Assembly (NCBI GenBank): GCA_016882265.1
Contig: VGVB01000012.1
Coordinates: forward strand, 1 to 63,115
DNA: 63,115 nt
DNA from: Gammaproteobacteria bacterium
Lineage (GTDB): Bacteria > Pseudomonadota > Gammaproteobacteria > Steroidobacterales > Steroidobacteraceae
Direction: 5' to 3'
The notes beneath the pieces were generated by a model. It made no database searches, was not told where the DNA came from, and saw nothing but the letters and a program-made list of their open reading frames with translations. Every line of letters starts with the position of its first letter. The first letter of the stretch is position 1. Position numbers and translations under genes: made by a program. Positions 49,529 through 58,214 of this stretch are shown here, in pieces.

Positions 49529-50709
49529 GGAATCTCCGTGCCGAGGATCGTGACCTGCGCGTCGAAGTAGGTGCCACCGGTCGCGGTTTCGACCGCGAAG
49601 CGTGCGCCGGGCACCTGCCGCGCCCCGGCCTTGCCCATCAGCTGACGCGCCGCCTCGATCAGCAGCGAGACCGAGCCGCCAGCGCCGATGTGACCCTTGG
49701 ACAGCATGCCGCCGTCGGTCGTGCAGGGGATGCGCCCGCCGGGCCAGGTCTCGCCACGCAGGAACAGCCCACCGGCCTCGCCGCGCCCGCACAGGCCGAG
49801 TTCCTCGAAGGCAATGAGCTGGTAGATCGGGTACGAGTCATAGATCTCGGCGACGTCGATGTCGGCCGGCGCCAGGCCGGCCTCGGCGAAGGCCTCACGC
49901 GCCGCGGCGGCCCAGCCGAAGCGGGTCAGGTCCGGTTCCTGCGAATAGACGAAGTGCGTGACTGCGCCGCCTTCGCCGAGCACGTAGGCGGGGCGCTGCA
50001 CGAGGTCGCGGGCGCGCTCGGCGGCGGTCACGACGAACGCACCGGCGCCGTCGAACAGCATGTTGGACTGCTTGGCGCGCAGCGGCGTCGACAGCATCTT
50101 CGACTGCATGACCTCGGCGATCGTCAGCGGCGTGCGGAAGAACGCATGCGGGTTCAACTCGGCCCACTTGCGGTTCGAGACGCAAACCGCCGAGAGCTCC
50201 TCGTCGGTGCAGCCGGTCTCGTGCTGGTAGCGGGTCGTGGCCAGTGCCGCCACGGTCGAATAGTGCTGGCCGAACGGGACCTCCCACTCGGCCGAGATAC
50301 CGGCGGTCGAGAACAGGTCGATGCCGCCCTGGGCGGTGACTCCGGTGCCGAGCTTGTCGGTATGCACGAACAGTACGCAGCGGGCGCGGCCGGTTTCGAC
50401 CAGCGCGCTGGCGACGCGCAGCGCGTTGGTGCTGCTCGAACCGCCGGAGAACACCTGGCAGTTGCTGGACACGTGCGGCAGGCCGAGTTCCTCGACCAGA
50501 CGCGCGGTGGCGAGTTCGTTGCCGAACTGGAAGCTGAACAGCGTGCCGGTTGGCATTACGTAGTCGATGTCGCTGCGCCGCAGCCCGGCGTCGGCAATCG
50601 CCTGCTGCGCCGCCTGCAGCGCGCCCTCGATGGCCGTGCGCTCGGGAAAGCGCCCGGTCGGTACCTCGCCGATGCCGACGATCGCCGAACGTCCCCGTCG
50701 CGGATGCAC
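49525..50709 (-). CDS. Thiolase-superfamily (lipid-transfer/Ltp2-like) protein
   Basis: A 394-residue thiolase-fold protein. Landmarks are SAIVGIGEVPTGRFPERTAIEGALQAAQQAIADAGL, SSNCQVFSGGSSSTNALRVASALVETG (cysteine at the nucleophile position), DGAGAFVVTAAERARDL, IDVAEIYDSYPIYQLIAFEELGLC, and the GGMLSKGHIGAGGSVSLLIEAARQL histidine region. The C-terminal thiolase cysteine (CxG) is absent; the end reads TATGGTYFDAQVTILG. That, and the DUF35 partner, favour an aldolase-like or SCP-x-like role over a classical beta-ketothiolase. The GTG at 50709 gives MHPRRGRSAIVGIG; it follows the oxidoreductase gene by 17 bases. Confidence 0.87.
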   Translation of the reverse strand: MHPRRGRSAIVGIGEVPTGRFPERTAIEGALQAAQQAIADAGLRRSDIDYVMPTGTLFSFQFGNELATARLVEELGLPHVSSNCQVFSGGSSSTNALRVASALVETGRARCVLFVHTDKLGTGVTAQGGIDLFSTAGISAEWEVPFGQHYSTVAALATTRYQHETGCTDEELSAVCVSNRKWAELNPHAFFRTPLTIAEVMQSKMLSTPLRAKQSNMLFDGAGAFVVTAAERARDLVQRPAYVLGEGGAVTHFVYSQEPDLTRFGWAAAAREAFAEAGLAPADIDVAEIYDSYPIYQLIAFEELGLCGRGEAGGLFLRGETWPGGRIPCTTDGGMLSKGHIGAGGSVSLLIEAARQLMGKAGARQVPGARFAVETATGGTYFDAQVTILGTEIP

Positions 50710-50726
50710 GGCGCGCCCTGCCGGCC

Positions 50727-52334
50727 TCAGCCGGCGACGTCCGGGAGGCCGCGATGATAGGGCGGCATCACGCTCTCCTCGAGTCGTGAGCCGGTGATCG
50801 CATCCACGCACAGCACGGCTGACAGCGCCGCGCCGTCGACGCCACCGCCCCACAGGCGACGGCCATACTGGTCGCCGGCGAAGTACAGGCCCTCGACCCA
50901 CGGCGACTTCACGTCCGGGCGGTCCTCGCCGACCGGGCGCCACAGGCCATAGGCCTCCGGCGAGGGCGTCCACAGCATGAACTCGCAATCGTCGTCCCAG
51001 CTCGGGAACGTCGCCCGGGCCCAGTCCTCGCACAGGTTGATCACGCGGTTGACGCGGTCCGGGTTGCGCATTTCCTCGTCGGTCAGCGCGGTCGAGAACA
51101 GGAACTCGCGCTTGCCCGGCGGACCGCGCCGCGCGGTGCCGTCGCCCCAGGCCGTGAAGTCGCACATGACCATGTCGACGGCGCCGATGTAGCCCTCGCC
51201 GCGGATCACCCCCGGCATGTAGACGAAGCTGCCCTCGGCCAGGCCGATGTCGGGCATGACGCTGCGTTTCATGCCACACCAGCCGGTCAGCAGCCCGGCG
51301 CCCCAGAAGCGGTGCTCGAGCAGCTCAACCCACTCGCGCGGGAACGCACTGCGCGGCAGCACGCGGAAGATGTACTTCGGCGGAATCGTGCAGACGATGC
51401 GCTCGGCCAGGATGCGGCGGTCCTGGTCGTAGTCGTTGTCCTGCGAGCGGATGCGTACACCGCAAGCGCGGCCATCCTCGATCAGCACTTCGAGCACCCG
51501 GGTCCCGCGCAGCACGGTGCCGCCGTGCGCGAGCACGACCTGCTCGAACTGCTGCGGGATCGCGATGCAGCCCGGCTCGTCGGCGGTCGCCACCGAGCCG
51601 CTGACCAGATTCATGCGGATCTGCCCGGCGATCGCCATGTAGCCGAGGAAGTCACCGGTCGGTGTCATCGCCGGTTCGGCCTGGGCGGTCTGCGAGGCCG
51701 CCAGCACCTTGATGTAATCGTAGGCCTCGGGATGCATGCTGCGCTGCTCGAGCCAGCCCTGCAGCGGCGTCTTCATCAGCCGCGCCATGTCCGCGAACGA
51801 GCTGCGCCCCATCGCCGAGAGCTGCTCCATGGTCGCGGCGAAGCCGGCCTCTGTCATCCACGGGTACGGCTTGCCTTTCTCGACCTGGAAGGCCTGGCCG
51901 GGTTTGCCGTCACCCTCCCAGACGACGAAGCCGAGACCGCGATTCAGCGGCAGCCGCCAGTGCACGCCGAGATGCTGCATCAGCGCGTCGGCGCGGCTGC
52001 GGTTGCCCCAGAACAGGCCATGCCCGCCGGCCTCGAAGGTGCGGCCGTCGAGCAGGCCGCGCGCGAAGATCTGCTCGATTCCGGGGGTGCACTTGCCGAG
52101 ATAGCAGTGCGCGTACGGCAGGGAGCGGCGGAAGGCGTCGGCATCCATTTCGATGCCGTCGGCAACGACCTTGTTGCCGCGCCCGACGTAGGACAGCGTG
52201 CGGCCACCGATGAACGGAGCCCGCTCGAGTACCAGCACCCGCTGCCCGAAATCCTTCGCCAGCAGTGCCGCGACGCCCAGCCCGGCGACGCCGGCACCGA
52301 TCACGACCGTATCGAACTTCTGCAATGCCGACAT
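50727..52334 (-). CDS. FAD-dependent oxidoreductase (phytoene desaturase/amine oxidase fold)
   Basis: A 535-residue flavoprotein with the dinucleotide loop FDTVVIGAGVAGLGVAALLAKDFGQRVLVLERAPFIGGRT at the N terminus and the closing FAD segment WVEGLYFAGDQYGRRLWGGGVDGAALSAVLCVDAI. Between them, IAIPQQFEQVVLAHGGTVLRGTRVLEVLIEDGRACGVRI is the usual second FAD-domain strand. The substrate is unknown; desaturation or oxidation of a polycyclic or isoprenoid acid is plausible. The ATG at 52334 has GGCGGAG six bases upstream and leads the seven-gene operon. The shared 18-base motif is 47 bases upstream. Confidence 0.85.
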   Translation of the reverse strand: MSALQKFDTVVIGAGVAGLGVAALLAKDFGQRVLVLERAPFIGGRTLSYVGRGNKVVADGIEMDADAFRRSLPYAHCYLGKCTPGIEQIFARGLLDGRTFEAGGHGLFWGNRSRADALMQHLGVHWRLPLNRGLGFVVWEGDGKPGQAFQVEKGKPYPWMTEAGFAATMEQLSAMGRSSFADMARLMKTPLQGWLEQRSMHPEAYDYIKVLAASQTAQAEPAMTPTGDFLGYMAIAGQIRMNLVSGSVATADEPGCIAIPQQFEQVVLAHGGTVLRGTRVLEVLIEDGRACGVRIRSQDNDYDQDRRILAERIVCTIPPKYIFRVLPRSAFPREWVELLEHRFWGAGLLTGWCGMKRSVMPDIGLAEGSFVYMPGVIRGEGYIGAVDMVMCDFTAWGDGTARRGPPGKREFLFSTALTDEEMRNPDRVNRVINLCEDWARATFPSWDDDCEFMLWTPSPEAYGLWRPVGEDRPDVKSPWVEGLYFAGDQYGRRLWGGGVDGAALSAVLCVDAITGSRLEESVMPPYHRGLPDVAG

Positions 52335-52380
52335 CGCCATCTCCGCCACGGCTGCCCGCTGGTCAGCCTACCGCGGTTCG

Positions 52381-52398
52381 TTGCTTTATGCAAGTGAT
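52381..52398 (-). promoter_or_regulatory. Second copy of the 18-base operator motif
   Basis: On the minus strand this reads ATCACTTGCATAAAGCAA, identical to bases 41692-41709, and it lies at a similar distance from the gene start (47 against 56 bases). The right half-site is degenerate here (GCAACGAAC instead of GCAAGTGAT). It is upstream of the FAD-oxidoreductase operon. Confidence 0.7.
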
Positions 52399-52472
52399 GG
52401 GCGCAACCGCGCCGGCACCGGGTTGACCCCGGGGTCGCGGGTGGGGCGGAGCGCGTGCTGCCGAGCGCTGGT

Positions 52473-53123
52473 TCAGCGGCCGTGGCGGCGCAGGCTGTGC
52501 CGCTCGAAGGTGCCGCGTACCGGCCGGGCCGGCTTCGCCTGGCGCTTCCAGTCGGCGCGGTCGAGGCCGGTGCGTGTATCGAAGGCCCAGGCGCTCTGCG
52601 GATACATGCGAAAGGTCTCGGCGGTCCAGTACTCGCCGGCTACTGTATCCGGAAAGAACTCCGGGTCGAGCACGTGTTCGTGACCAGCGGGCGCGCGGGC
52701 CGCCAGCGTCAGCGCTTCGTCGCGCTGCGGCAGCCGCCAGTCGGCGTAGCCGCAATGACGGGCGCCGTTGTAGGCCGCGGCCAGCGCCTCGGTGTCGCAG
52801 CGGCCCGGACGACACTGGCCGCCATGCTGCAGTCCGGGATCGCTGACGTGGACGGCGGGATCGGAACTGAACCAGCTATAGGTCTGCGGGCCGTCGGCGG
52901 CCGGCGTGATCGCCCAGGTGAGGCCGGTCACGCGGTCGAAGACACAGGCATGCGGGCGGGCATCCGCCGCCGCGAGCGCGCGACCGTCGTTGCCGAGGCG
53001 CTCGAAGCGGTCCGCTCCGACCGGCAGCGGGGCTGGCTGCTGACAGCCGGGCGCGAGAGCGAGCAGGGCGAGTGCGGCGGTGAGCCGTATCCGCGAAGCG
53101 TGCCGGAAGTGGAGTCGCCCCAT
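52473..53123 (-). CDS. DUF1566-like lipoprotein
   Basis: A 216-residue lipoprotein. The leader RHASRIRLTAALALLALAPGC ends in a lipobox (LAPGC). The mature part has VFDRVTGLTWAITPAADGPQTYSWF and AAYNGARHCGYADWRLPQRDEALTLA, the T-G-L-x-W and C-G-x-x-D-W-R-L-P pattern of DUF1566/FGE-like lectin folds, then EYWTAETF and SAWAFDTRTGL. Such proteins are outer-membrane or periplasmic with no assigned activity. The ATG at 53123 is chosen because it gives a normal leader length; ATGs at 53144 and 53147 are possible. It is divergent from the NO-reductase-like operon. Confidence 0.78.
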   Translation of the reverse strand: MGRLHFRHASRIRLTAALALLALAPGCQQPAPLPVGADRFERLGNDGRALAAADARPHACVFDRVTGLTWAITPAADGPQTYSWFSSDPAVHVSDPGLQHGGQCRPGRCDTEALAAAYNGARHCGYADWRLPQRDEALTLAARAPAGHEHVLDPEFFPDTVAGEYWTAETFRMYPQSAWAFDTRTGLDRADWKRQAKPARPVRGTFERHSLRRHGR

Positions 53124-53186
53124 GGGCCAGGTAGGATCGGGCATCATCGCGCGCTTGTCCACGCGGCGCGCCTGCCACAAATGCCT

Positions 53187-53207
53187 ATTCCGTTCCGCGA
53201 CCGGAAT
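53187..53207 (+). promoter_or_regulatory. Inverted repeat before the NO-reductase-like operon
   Basis: ATTCCG (53187-53192) and CGGAAT (53202-53207) form a six-base inverted repeat with nine bases between, about 100 bases before the first gene. It is a possible operator; it matches neither FNR/DNR boxes nor the known NsrR site. Confidence 0.3.
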
Positions 53208-53305
53208 CGGATAGAGTCCGCGGCGCCCTCCCGTGCGCAAGCAGCGGCTGGGCATGTCTGTGTACCGTGCAGTCTCGTCTTCTGTAGATGTCCGGAGGGA
53301 TCGAC

Positions 53306-53485
53306 ATGAATCACAACGACGGCGGCAGCGCCGCGCCAGGATCTGGCAGCGACGAACCGGTTCCGGCCATGCAGCGCATCCTGGAGAACCCGTTTCTGCT
53401 GCTGTTCCTCGGCATCGCGGTGCCGGCGGTGTTCTACATCGTCTGGGGCGTGATGGAAATCGTCTCGATTCCGATTGGTCGCTGA
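53306..53485 (+). CDS. Small single-span membrane protein of the sNOR-like operon
   Basis: A 59-residue protein with a polar glycine/serine-rich N terminus (MNHNDGGSAAPGSGSDEPVP) and one membrane helix (NPFLLLFLGIAVPAVFYIVWGVMEIV). The ATG at 53306 follows CCGGAGGGATCG, a strong ribosome site. Small one-helix subunits are common in heme-copper enzymes, and its position 24 bases before the CuA subunit gene suggests such a role. No family name can be given. Confidence 0.7.
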   Translation: MNHNDGGSAAPGSGSDEPVPAMQRILENPFLLLFLGIAVPAVFYIVWGVMEIVSIPIGR

Positions 53486-53509
53486 GCGTCGTACAGGGAG
53501 ACCCGACTC

Positions 53510-54052
53510 ATGAGCTCAATTCTTCCTCCGGCCGAGAAGATCTGGTGGAAACAGCCGGTCGACAGTGTCGAGATGATCTGGATCGGCTTTGCGCTGACCT
53601 GGTGTCTGATCATGTTCTTCGCCATGCCGCTGTGGCACGTATACGGCGAACAGAACTACTCCGGTGAGGCCTATAACGTGCTGCCCGACCAGTACCAGGC
53701 GCGGGTCGAGCAGATGGTGCAGGCCCACACGGTCCGCCACGAATCCGACCAGCAGATCCCGGTCGTCCGCCCGCCGGCGGGCAGCGATGTGTACCTGCTG
53801 GCGCGCCTGTGGCAGTGGTACCCGATCCTCGAACTGCAGAAGGGTCAGACCTACCGGCTGCATCTCTCCTCGCTGGACTGGCAGCACGGCTTCTCGCTGC
53901 AGCCACTGAACGTCAACGTGCAGGTGCTGCCGGGCTACGACATGGTCCTGACCGTGACCCCGACCGAGTCGGGCGAATTCGGTCTGGTCTGCAATGAGTA
54001 CTGCGGCATCATGCATCACACGATGCTCAGCAAACTGTACGTCGTTGACTGA
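53510..54052 (+). CDS. CuA-containing subunit II of a heme-copper NO reductase (sNOR-like)
   Basis: A 180-residue protein with one membrane helix (VEMIWIGFALTWCLIMFFAMPLWHVYG) and a periplasmic cupredoxin domain. The CuA site is complete: H126 in DWQHGFSLQP, then C161-N-E163-Y-C165-GIM-H169-HT-M172. It accepts electrons from cytochrome c and passes them to the heme-copper subunit encoded next. Together with subunit I and SenC it reproduces the norSY-senC order described in ammonia oxidisers as sNOR. The ATG follows AGGGAGACCCGACTC. An oxygen reductase subunit is the alternative, judged by subunit I. Confidence 0.9.
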   Translation: MSSILPPAEKIWWKQPVDSVEMIWIGFALTWCLIMFFAMPLWHVYGEQNYSGEAYNVLPDQYQARVEQMVQAHTVRHESDQQIPVVRPPAGSDVYLLARLWQWYPILELQKGQTYRLHLSSLDWQHGFSLQPLNVNVQVLPGYDMVLTVTPTESGEFGLVCNEYCGIMHHTMLSKLYVVD

Positions 54053-54065
54053 GGGGAGATCAGCG

Positions 54066-55769
54066 ATGAAGCCACTGTTCCGTACCTGTCCGAAGTCCGG
54101 TCTGGTCCTGCACCGGGACGCGGAGAACCTGATCAAGGCCAACGCCGTCGCGGCGGTGGTGTTCCTCGCGGTCGGCGGCCTGCTCGGCCTGCTGGTCGCG
54201 CTGACCCGCTGGCCGTCGGTGCACCTGCTCGATGCGCAGCGCTTTTATCAGGTGCTGACCGGCCACGGCGTCGTGACGTTGCTGGTCTGGGTGATCTTCT
54301 TCGAGATCGCGGTGCTGTACTTCTGCTCGGCGGTACTGCTGCGCTGCCGGCTCGCTGCACCGAAATGGGGGTGGACGGCGTTCGCGCTGATGCTCGGCGG
54401 CGCTGCGATCGCGGCGGTGGCGATCGTGCTGGGCGGATCGAGCGTGATGATGACCTCCTACGTGCCGATGCCGGCCAGCCCGCTGTTCTATCTCGGGCTG
54501 ATCCTGTTCGCGGTCGGTGCGCTGATCGGCTGTTTCATCTTCCTCGCCACGCTGGTTGTGGCGCGCGATGAACGGACCTATGAGGGCTCCATTCCGCTGG
54601 TGACCTTCGGCGCGCTGACGGCCTGCATCATCGCGATCTTCACGATCGCGAGCGGCGCGATCATCCTGATCCCGACCTTCCTGTGGTCGGTCGGCTATAT
54701 CAGCGAAGTGGATCCGCTGATGTACCGCGTGGTGTGGTGGGCGATGGGCCACTCGTCGCAACAGATCAACGTCGCGGCGCACGTCTCGGTGTGGTACGCG
54801 ATCGCGGCGATTGTGTTCGGCGCGAGGCCGATGTCCGAGAAGGTCAGCCGCGGCGCCTTCGTGCTGTACATTCTGTTCATCAACCTGGCCTCGGCGCACC
54901 ACCTGCTGGTCGATCCGGGCGTCGGCACCGAGTGGAAGATCTTCAATACCAGCTACGCGATGTACCTCGCCGTGCTGGCGAGCCTGGTGCACGGCCTCAC
55001 CGTGCCGGGTTCAATCGAGATCGCGCAGCGCAGGAAGGGCCTGAACCGTGGTCTGTTCGAGTGGCTGCGCAAGGCGCCGTGGGGCAATCCGGTGTTTTCG
55101 GGCATGTTCCTGTCGCTGGTCGGCTTCGGCTTCATCGGCGGCATTTCCGGCGTGGTGATGGGCGTCGAGCAGATCAACTTCCTCGTGCACAACACGCTGT
55201 ACGTGCCCGGCCACTTCCACGGTACGGTCGCGCTCGGTACGACGCTGGCGTTCATGGCGCTGTCGTTCTGGCTGGTGCCGATCCTGTTCCGGCGCGAGCT
55301 GATCTGGCCGGGGCTGGCCCGCTGGCAGCCATGGCTGTTCGGCGTCGGCACGGCGCTGCAGGCATTCTTCCTGATGGGTGCCGGGACGCTCGGCGTGTCG
55401 CGGCGGCACTGGGACATCGCCTTCACCGATGCGCTGTTCGACTGGGCCTATTCGGGGCTCGCCTACACGATGATGGCGCTGAACGGCATGAGCGCGCTGA
55501 TGGCGGTAGCCGGTGGATTGCTGTTCGTACTCATCATGGTTGGGACGATCCTGTGGGGCAGGCCGTCCGGCGCGCCGGCCGAGTACAAGGCCGAGCGACC
55601 TGCAACGCTGATGCCGGCGGCACCGGAGGCGCGTGGGCACGCGGGTATCGGTATCGGTCGGTTGGTCGCCCCCGGGACCTTCGCGCTGGCGATGTTCCTG
55701 CTGGTGATCTTCGTCGTCTACTACGTGATCAACTACGCCTACCTGGCGTCGTTGTGGAAGATCAGCTGA
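54066..55769 (+). CDS. Heme-copper subunit I, sNOR-like NO reductase
   Basis: A 567-residue integral membrane protein with at least 12 helices. Ligands seen are H67 in helix II (LTGHGVVTLLVW), H229 in helix VI (WAMGHSSQQINVAAH), H278-H279 in helix VII (LASAHHLLVDPG) and H383/H385 in helix X (VPGHFHGTVA). The helix-VI tyrosine that oxygen reductases cross-link to histidine (HPEVY, H+4) is replaced by Q233, so oxygen reduction of the normal kind is unlikely. With a CuA subunit II and SenC beside it, NO reduction is the best reading. Backbone features (HHxxxDPG, HNTLYVPGHFH) resemble ba3-type oxidases. The ATG follows GAGGGGAGATC. Confidence 0.85.
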   Translation: MKPLFRTCPKSGLVLHRDAENLIKANAVAAVVFLAVGGLLGLLVALTRWPSVHLLDAQRFYQVLTGHGVVTLLVWVIFFEIAVLYFCSAVLLRCRLAAPKWGWTAFALMLGGAAIAAVAIVLGGSSVMMTSYVPMPASPLFYLGLILFAVGALIGCFIFLATLVVARDERTYEGSIPLVTFGALTACIIAIFTIASGAIILIPTFLWSVGYISEVDPLMYRVVWWAMGHSSQQINVAAHVSVWYAIAAIVFGARPMSEKVSRGAFVLYILFINLASAHHLLVDPGVGTEWKIFNTSYAMYLAVLASLVHGLTVPGSIEIAQRRKGLNRGLFEWLRKAPWGNPVFSGMFLSLVGFGFIGGISGVVMGVEQINFLVHNTLYVPGHFHGTVALGTTLAFMALSFWLVPILFRRELIWPGLARWQPWLFGVGTALQAFFLMGAGTLGVSRRHWDIAFTDALFDWAYSGLAYTMMALNGMSALMAVAGGLLFVLIMVGTILWGRPSGAPAEYKAERPATLMPAAPEARGHAGIGIGRLVAPGTFALAMFLLVIFVVYYVINYAYLASLWKIS

Positions 55770-55809
55770 GCTGCGGCTGATCCGCACGTGGTGCCGGCCT
55801 GTTGCAGTC

Positions 55810-56670
55810 GTGGAGGATGACCGGCGCAGCGCGCGGAGCCAGCGCCGGTCATCCGTTGCCACCAGCGCGGGTTGCTGCTGGTTCCGCAGATCTCTGCCGC
55901 CGGTGCTGCTGCTGGTCGCCAGCGGCGTGGCGGCGGCCGCCGAGCGCGGCGCCGAGGACCTGCTGGCGCTGAGTCAGGCGGCGATCGGGCGCGAGATACC
56001 GGACGCCGGCTTTGTCGACACCGACGGCGTCGCTCTCAGGCTGAGCGAGTTCCGCGGCAAGCCGCTGCTGCTCAGCCTCGTCTTTACGTCGTGCAGCCAG
56101 TCCTGCAGCGTCAGTACGCGCCAGCTCGATCGCGTGGTCCGGATCGCGCGCGAGGCCCTCGGCCCGGACAGTTTCGCGGTCGCGACGATCGGTTTCGACC
56201 GGGCGGTGGACAGCCCGCTGGCGATGCGCGAGTACGCGCTGCGCCACGGCGTCAGCGACCCGCGCTGGCAGTTCCTGAGCAGCACGGACCCGGCCGGACT
56301 GGAGCGGCTGATGGATACGCTCGGTTTCTGGCGCGAGCCGTCGCCGCGCGGATTCGACCATACGGTGCAGGTGACGCTGGTCGATGCGGGCGGCGTGGTC
56401 TTCCGGCAGATCTATGGCGAGGTCATCGAGGCGCAGCAGCTCGTCGAGCCGCTGAAGAGCCTGGTGCTCGGGCGGCCGGCAGCGGATGATGGTCTTTTCG
56501 GGCGGCTCGGCCGGCGGGTCCGACTGATCTGTACGGTCTATGATGCCAAGGGCGATCGCTACCTGTTCGATTACTCATTGTTCGTGGGCATCCTCGCCGG
56601 GGTGCTGGTCGTCGGGGCAGTCATCGTCTGGCTGGGCGTGGAGATCCGGCGGCAGCGGAAGGGCGCATGA
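55810..56670 (+). CDS. SCO1/SenC-type copper chaperone
   Basis: A 286-residue thioredoxin-fold protein that delivers copper or reduces cysteines for CuA assembly. It has an N-terminal anchor or leader (LPPVLLLVASGVAAAA), the LVFTSCSQSCSVSTRQL metal motif (CxxxC) and the distal histidine in PRGFDHTVQVTLVDAGG. Unusually for the family it ends with a C-terminal membrane helix (LFVGILAGVLVVGAVIVWLGVEI). The GTG at 55810 is the only reasonable start and is uncertain. It is the third core gene of the norSY-senC arrangement and overlaps the next gene (ATGA). Confidence 0.88.
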   Translation: MEDDRRSARSQRRSSVATSAGCCWFRRSLPPVLLLVASGVAAAAERGAEDLLALSQAAIGREIPDAGFVDTDGVALRLSEFRGKPLLLSLVFTSCSQSCSVSTRQLDRVVRIAREALGPDSFAVATIGFDRAVDSPLAMREYALRHGVSDPRWQFLSSTDPAGLERLMDTLGFWREPSPRGFDHTVQVTLVDAGGVVFRQIYGEVIEAQQLVEPLKSLVLGRPAADDGLFGRLGRRVRLICTVYDAKGDRYLFDYSLFVGILAGVLVVGAVIVWLGVEIRRQRKGA

Positions 56671-58214
56671 AAGCATCTGGCAGGAAGCCGGGACTGGCTG
56701 CGTCGCTGCTGGCGCGCTTCGAACTGTTGCTGACGCCCCTGTTCGGGTCGCTGCGTAACCCGTTCCATCACCTCGGCGCGCTGGTCGTGTATTTCTTCTG
56801 GATCGTGCTGGTCAGCGGCATCTACCTGCTGATCTTCTACCGGACCAGCCTGAGCGGCGCCTGGCTGTCGGTGGAAGAGCTGACCCGCGACCAGCCGTTC
56901 GCCGGCGGCGTGATGCGCAGCCTGCACCGTTACGCCTCGGATGCCGCGCTGCTGGTGCTCGGCGGGCACCTGCTGCGGGAGTTCCTGCGCGGACGCTTCC
57001 GCGGACCCCGCTGGTACTCGTGGTTCACCGGCGTGCCGCTGCTGTGGATCGTGATCCTGCTCGGCATCACCGGTTACTGGATGGTCTGGGACCAGCTTGC
57101 CCAGTTCGTCGCGGTCGGCAGCGCGCACCTGCTGGATGTGCTGCCGGTGTTCAGCGACCCGATGGTCCGCAGTTTCCTGACCAACGACTCGGTGAGCGAC
57201 CGCTTCTTCACGCTGATCGCCTTCATTCACCTGATCGGGCTGCCGATCGTGCTGGTGCTCGGCATCTGGTTCCACGTGCTGCGCATCCGCATAGCACGGA
57301 TCAATCCGCCGCGCACGCTGATGGCTGGCAGCCTGATCGGCCTGCTGATCCTGTCGCTGCTGGTGCCGGCGGAAAGTCATGCGCCCGCCGATCTGGCGAT
57401 GGTCCCGGCCGGGCTGGCGCTCGACTGGTTCTATCTGGGGGCTTACCCGCTGATCGATCGGTTCGGCGAACACGCCACCTGGGCCGGGCTCAGCGGCCTG
57501 ACCCTGCTGCTGGCCGCTCTGCCATGGTTGTGGCCGGGCCAGCGCGCGCCGGTTGCGCAGGTACGTCTCTCGGACTGCACCGGTTGCGGCTACTGCGCCG
57601 ACGATTGCCCGTACGGAGCGATCGACATCGTGCCGCGCAGCGATGGCCGCAAGTACGAGTCCGAGGCGCGGGTCAGCCCGGATCTGTGTGTCGGCTGCGG
57701 CATCTGTACCGGCTCCTGCCCGTCGTCCTCGCCGTTCCGGCGACAGGAACCGCTCACCACCGGCATCGAGCTGCCGAACCTGACGATGGACTCTCTGAAG
57801 CAGGCCATCCGTACCGACGGCAGTGGCACGCGGCCGGCAGTGCTGCTGGTCGGATGCGACCACGGTGTGCCGGTCAGCCGGTTCCATGGGCCCGGCCTGA
57901 CCACGCTGTCGCTGCCCTGCATCGGCATGCTGCCGCCGGCAGCGATCGACTATGCCTTGCGCGTCGGCGGCTTCGACGGCGTGATGCTCGGCGGCTGCGC
58001 CGCCGGGGACTGCCATCACCGCTACGGCGATCGCTGGACCCGCGACCGGATCCGGCGCGCGCGACCGCCGCTGCTGCGCGCCCGCGTGCCGCGTGAGCGG
58101 ATTCTGATGCGGCGACTGAAGCCGACCGAGCACGGGCGCGTGTTCAGCCAGCTCAAGGCTTTCCGCCACCGCCTGCGCCACCTGATCGATCCGCAAGCCG
58201 GAGCCGGATCGTGA
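56667..58214 (+). CDS. Cytochrome b - ferredoxin - MvhD triple fusion
   Basis: A 515-residue protein in three parts. Residues 30-290 are a cytochrome b N-terminal domain with two heme pairs, H87/H101 (x13) and H188/H203 (x14), as in bc/b6f complexes. Residues 300-355 are a two-cluster ferredoxin: C304, C307, C310, C314 (CTGCGYCADDCP) and C341, C344, C347, C351 (CVGCGICTGSCP). Residues 390-460 are an MvhD/FrhD-like domain (VGCDHG, SLPCIG, LGGCAAGDCHHRYGDRW). It probably passes electrons between the quinone pool and a soluble or membrane partner in this operon. No Rieske or heterodisulfide reductase partner is nearby. Confidence 0.87.
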   Translation: MKASGRKPGLAASLLARFELLLTPLFGSLRNPFHHLGALVVYFFWIVLVSGIYLLIFYRTSLSGAWLSVEELTRDQPFAGGVMRSLHRYASDAALLVLGGHLLREFLRGRFRGPRWYSWFTGVPLLWIVILLGITGYWMVWDQLAQFVAVGSAHLLDVLPVFSDPMVRSFLTNDSVSDRFFTLIAFIHLIGLPIVLVLGIWFHVLRIRIARINPPRTLMAGSLIGLLILSLLVPAESHAPADLAMVPAGLALDWFYLGAYPLIDRFGEHATWAGLSGLTLLLAALPWLWPGQRAPVAQVRLSDCTGCGYCADDCPYGAIDIVPRSDGRKYESEARVSPDLCVGCGICTGSCPSSSPFRRQEPLTTGIELPNLTMDSLKQAIRTDGSGTRPAVLLVGCDHGVPVSRFHGPGLTTLSLPCIGMLPPAAIDYALRVGGFDGVMLGGCAAGDCHHRYGDRWTRDRIRRARPPLLRARVPRERILMRRLKPTEHGRVFSQLKAFRHRLRHLIDPQAGAGS

